Source: Azoarcus sp. (GTDB lineage Bacteria > Pseudomonadota > Gammaproteobacteria > Burkholderiales > Rhodocyclaceae). Taken from it: 46,044 nt of DNA. Position 1 is the stretch's first letter. Every line of letters starts with the position of its first letter. The stretch covers positions 1 through 46,044 of the forward strand of contig JAITVD010000016.1 in the NCBI GenBank assembly GCA_031285965.1, written 5' to 3'. The position numbers and the translations under genes are program-made. Positions 44,556 through 46,044 of this stretch are shown piece by piece. The notes beneath the pieces are model-generated. The model did no database searches and was not told the DNA's origin. It saw nothing but the letters and a program-made list of their open reading frames with translations.

Positions 44556-44607
44556 TTGACATTGAACTCCAGTTGAATAGAATCCGAAAAATGTTGCTGC
44601 GCAGCAA
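44534..44607 (+). promoter_or_regulatory. Phasin promoter flanked by two palindromes
   Basis: TTGACA (44556) and TAGAAT (44578) are separated by 16 bases. Upstream lies TTGTGC-AAC-GCACAA (44534-44548) and downstream the perfect palindrome TTGCTGC-GCAGCAA (44594-44607). Both have TTG at one end and CAA at the other with GC-rich centres. Their placement around the start suggests operators, perhaps for the PHA regulator PhaR. Confidence 0.6.
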
Positions 44608-44714
44608 TATCACGCAGCATATTCCCCACCCCCAGTTTGCAGCAGACAAAGCAGCACCGTTTCACCTTTTCGCAGTTCCCTCATTTTCACACCACACACC
44701 ACGAGGAGAGTCCG

Positions 44715-45281
44715 ATGACTACTTTCAACCCTGATCAGTTCGCCGCCACCAACAAGGCCAACATCGAAACCCTGCTGAGCCTCACCAACAGCGCCTTTGC
44801 CAACGCCGAGCGTCTGGCCGCCCTGAACCTCAACACCGCCCGTTCCGTGCTGGAAGACAGCGTCTCCAACACCAAGGCTCTGCTGGGCACCAAGGACGTG
44901 CAAGAACTGGTTTCCCTGCAAGCCTCGCTGATTCAGCCCTTGCTGGAAAAGTCTGTCGCCTATGCCCGCAGCGTTTATGAAATCGCTTCGCAAGGTCAAG
45001 AAGAACTGGCGAAAGTGCTCGAAACCCAGCTCTCCGAACTGAACAAGAACGTTTCTTCCGCGCTTGACAAGGCCGCCAAATCCGCCCCGGCGGGTTCCGA
45101 CGTTGCCGTTGCCGCCGTGAAGTCGGCCATCGCCGCCGCCAACAGCGCCTATGACAACTTCTCCAAGGCCGTCAAACAAGCGACCGAAATCGCCGAAGCC
45201 AACGTTGCCGCAGCCACCAACGCCACGGTCAAGGCCGTCACCACGACGACCACCAAGGCTGCCTCGAAGAAGTCCGCCTAA
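44715..45281 (+). CDS. Phasin family protein
   Basis: This 188-residue protein starts MTTFNPDQFAATNKANIETL. It continues with the phasin domain (ALNLNTARSVLEDS, VQELVSLQASLIQPLLEKS, YARSVYEIASQGQEELAK) and an Ala/Lys/Thr-rich tail (TKAASKKSA). Phasins coat polyhydroxyalkanoate granules. GAGGAG precedes the ATG at 44715. A strong terminator follows. Codons are highly regular, as expected for an abundant protein. Length is typical. Confidence 0.92.
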   Translation: MTTFNPDQFAATNKANIETLLSLTNSAFANAERLAALNLNTARSVLEDSVSNTKALLGTKDVQELVSLQASLIQPLLEKSVAYARSVYEIASQGQEELAKVLETQLSELNKNVSSALDKAAKSAPAGSDVAVAAVKSAIAAANSAYDNFSKAVKQATEIAEANVAAATNATVKAVTTTTTKAASKKSA

Positions 45282-45318
45282 AGGAACTTCTGTCCGCCTA
45301 CCCGTCGGACAAAGCCAA

Positions 45319-45354
45319 AAAGAACCCGGCTCAAAAGGCCGGGTTCTTTTTTTT
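45319..45354 (+). terminator. Terminator after the phasin gene
   Basis: GAACCCGG and CCGGGTTC form a perfect 8-bp stem at 45322-45347, followed by eight or more T on the plus strand. It stands about 40 bases after the phasin stop. Confidence 0.9.
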
Positions 45355-45711
45355 CGGCGCTAAAAAGCCCCCCTCACAGAATAGAAAGCAGTGCGAAGCG
45401 CCGAATGGAGCGCGAGAATGAAGGAAAGCAAACTTGCGCTTGCAAACTGTGCCGCAGTTCATGGTCACGTCCCGCGCCTGTCGAAAACGGCGCGGATTTT
45501 CGGTATATTCAGGAACTTCTGAAACTTGAAATCTACACGCACGTCAGTGCAGGGAGCATCAAAAATGTCAGTACACCATGAGGCAAGCTGGGAAAAAAAT
45601 AAAACGAACTTTTATGGCGGGTATACACCCGATTTTGGGGGTATACCGGCAGTTTTATGGCGGGTATACACAAGTTATGCGCAATTGTTCCTAAAATTGA
45701 TTAAAAATAAC
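45355..45711. other. Region between phasin terminator and the accessory gene
   Basis: No firm gene is visible. An ATG at 45565 opens 52 codons (MSVHHEASWEKNKTNFYGGY) after GGGAG, but the frame runs through repeats and the next promoter, so it may be spurious. From about 45590 the DNA turns AT-rich, which marks the edge of an acquired segment. Confidence 0.4.
45610..45671. repeat. 19-bp direct repeat with GTATAC cores
   Basis: TTTTATGGCGGGTATACAC occurs at 45610-45628 and again at 45653-45671, 43 bases apart. A third GTATAC lies between them at 45641. The repeats end about 40 bases before a strong promoter, so they could be operators for it. Confidence 0.8.
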
Positions 45712-45739
45712 TTGACAAAATAATTAAAGGCAATATAAT
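45712..45739 (+). promoter_or_regulatory. Near-consensus sigma70 promoter of the right-edge gene
   Basis: TTGACA (45712-45717) and TATAAT (45734-45739) are both perfect, with a 16-base spacer. A start codon follows 21 bases later with GGAGGG before it. Confidence 0.75.
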
Positions 45740-45760
45740 AGAACATATTTTGGAGGGAAA

Positions 45761-46044
45761 ATGGTGAAAGTTATTCCAGAATGGGATTTAGACAATATTG
45801 GTTCATTTTGTTATGAGCATATTACGGAAAAATTAAAGAAACCATTTACAGAAGATACCATGATAAACATTTTAACAAAACATTCTGACTGGTTTGATAT
45901 TTTGCAAGCAATTGACGCCTTAAAAAAAGTTGGAACAAAAAAATCAATAAATTATTTGAAAAGAATTGCATTGGAATATAATGCCACTAAAAAAATGGAT
46001 ATTCAAGGCACAAGTGTATTATCAATAGCAAAATTGGCAAATGG
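45761..46044 (+). CDS. AT-rich accessory gene, partial at right edge
   Basis: The frame starts MVKVIPEWDLDNIGSFCYEH after TGGAGGG and remains open for 94 codons to the window end. It is rich in Lys, Ile and Asn and visibly lower in GC than the phasin gene beside it. The helices (WFDILQAIDALKKVGTKKSI, SINYLKRIALEYNAT) resemble HEAT-type repeats. I do not recognise a function. Composition and the strong promoter suggest a transferred gene. Confidence 0.65.
   Translation, partial: MVKVIPEWDLDNIGSFCYEHITEKLKKPFTEDTMINILTKHSDWFDILQAIDALKKVGTKKSINYLKRIALEYNATKKMDIQGTSVLSIAKLAN

Noticed and set aside
44339-44665. Overlapping Cys/Phe-rich frames on - before the phasin gene
   Set aside because: They cover the phasin promoter and differ in every frame; none has a start signal.
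1-46044. tRNA, rRNA or CRISPR array
   Set aside because: No cloverleaf, rRNA-like stretch or regular spacer-repeat array was seen on either strand; a covariance-model scan would settle this.

Overview
The window looks like a chromosomal segment of a denitrifying betaproteobacterium, most likely of Rhodocyclales type. This rests on gene content: an atypical (clade II-like) nitrous oxide reductase cluster, two PEP-CTERM proteins, a phasin, a GNA1162/CsgG lipoprotein operon and a betaproteobacterial-style valS. The genus is inference. Most of the window is visibly GC-rich. The parts that stand out as AT-rich are 8.7-9.8 kb, 27.1-29.4 kb and the right edge.

Region 1 (1-8.1 kb) is a broken P2-like prophage. 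It holds the end of a tape-measure gene on +, then a capsid/packaging block O-N-M-L-X plus a small membrane protein on -, then tail-fibre and tail-assembly genes on +. Relative to the P2 map the capsid block is inverted, and portal and large terminase are not beside it. A remnant of an AbiE toxin-antitoxin operon interrupts the tail-fibre gene: the antitoxin is whole, but the toxin is cut after about 36 residues at the same point where the fibre is cut. A degenerate 11-bp tandem repeat with phased A/T tracts lies at about 598-707. Region 2 (8.1-9.8 kb) is a frameshifted RTX-type protein followed by AT-rich, apparently decayed DNA.

Region 3 (9.8-14.3 kb) holds hemW, ahpF, ahpC and a PEP-CTERM protein. 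Region 4 (14.5-27.1 kb) is one tightly overlapped - strand nos cluster: nosZ, two c-type cytochromes, nosB-like, nosD, nosG, nosH, nosF, nosL, nosY and a TlpA-like thioredoxin. Upstream lies a two-component system whose kinase carries a periplasmic CxxCH haem motif. NosZ would reduce N2O. NosB/G/H and the cytochromes would carry electrons. NosDFY, NosL and perhaps TlpA would mature the copper sites. No nosR is present.

Region 5 (27.1-29.4 kb) is an AT-richer ParA plus AlbA_2/HATPase pair, the latter frameshifted, sitting between the kinase gene and a radical SAM/UbiA pair (29.4-31.3 kb) of unknown pathway. Region 6 (31.4-38.0 kb) is a type I secretion operon with two tandem ABC transporters, one HlyD and one TolC. 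Region 7 (38.1-46.0 kb) has the CsgG/DUF4810/GNA1162 lipoprotein operon, valS, a second PEP-CTERM protein, a phasin with a palindrome-flanked promoter, and an AT-rich accessory gene running off the right edge behind a near-consensus promoter and GTATAC-containing repeats.
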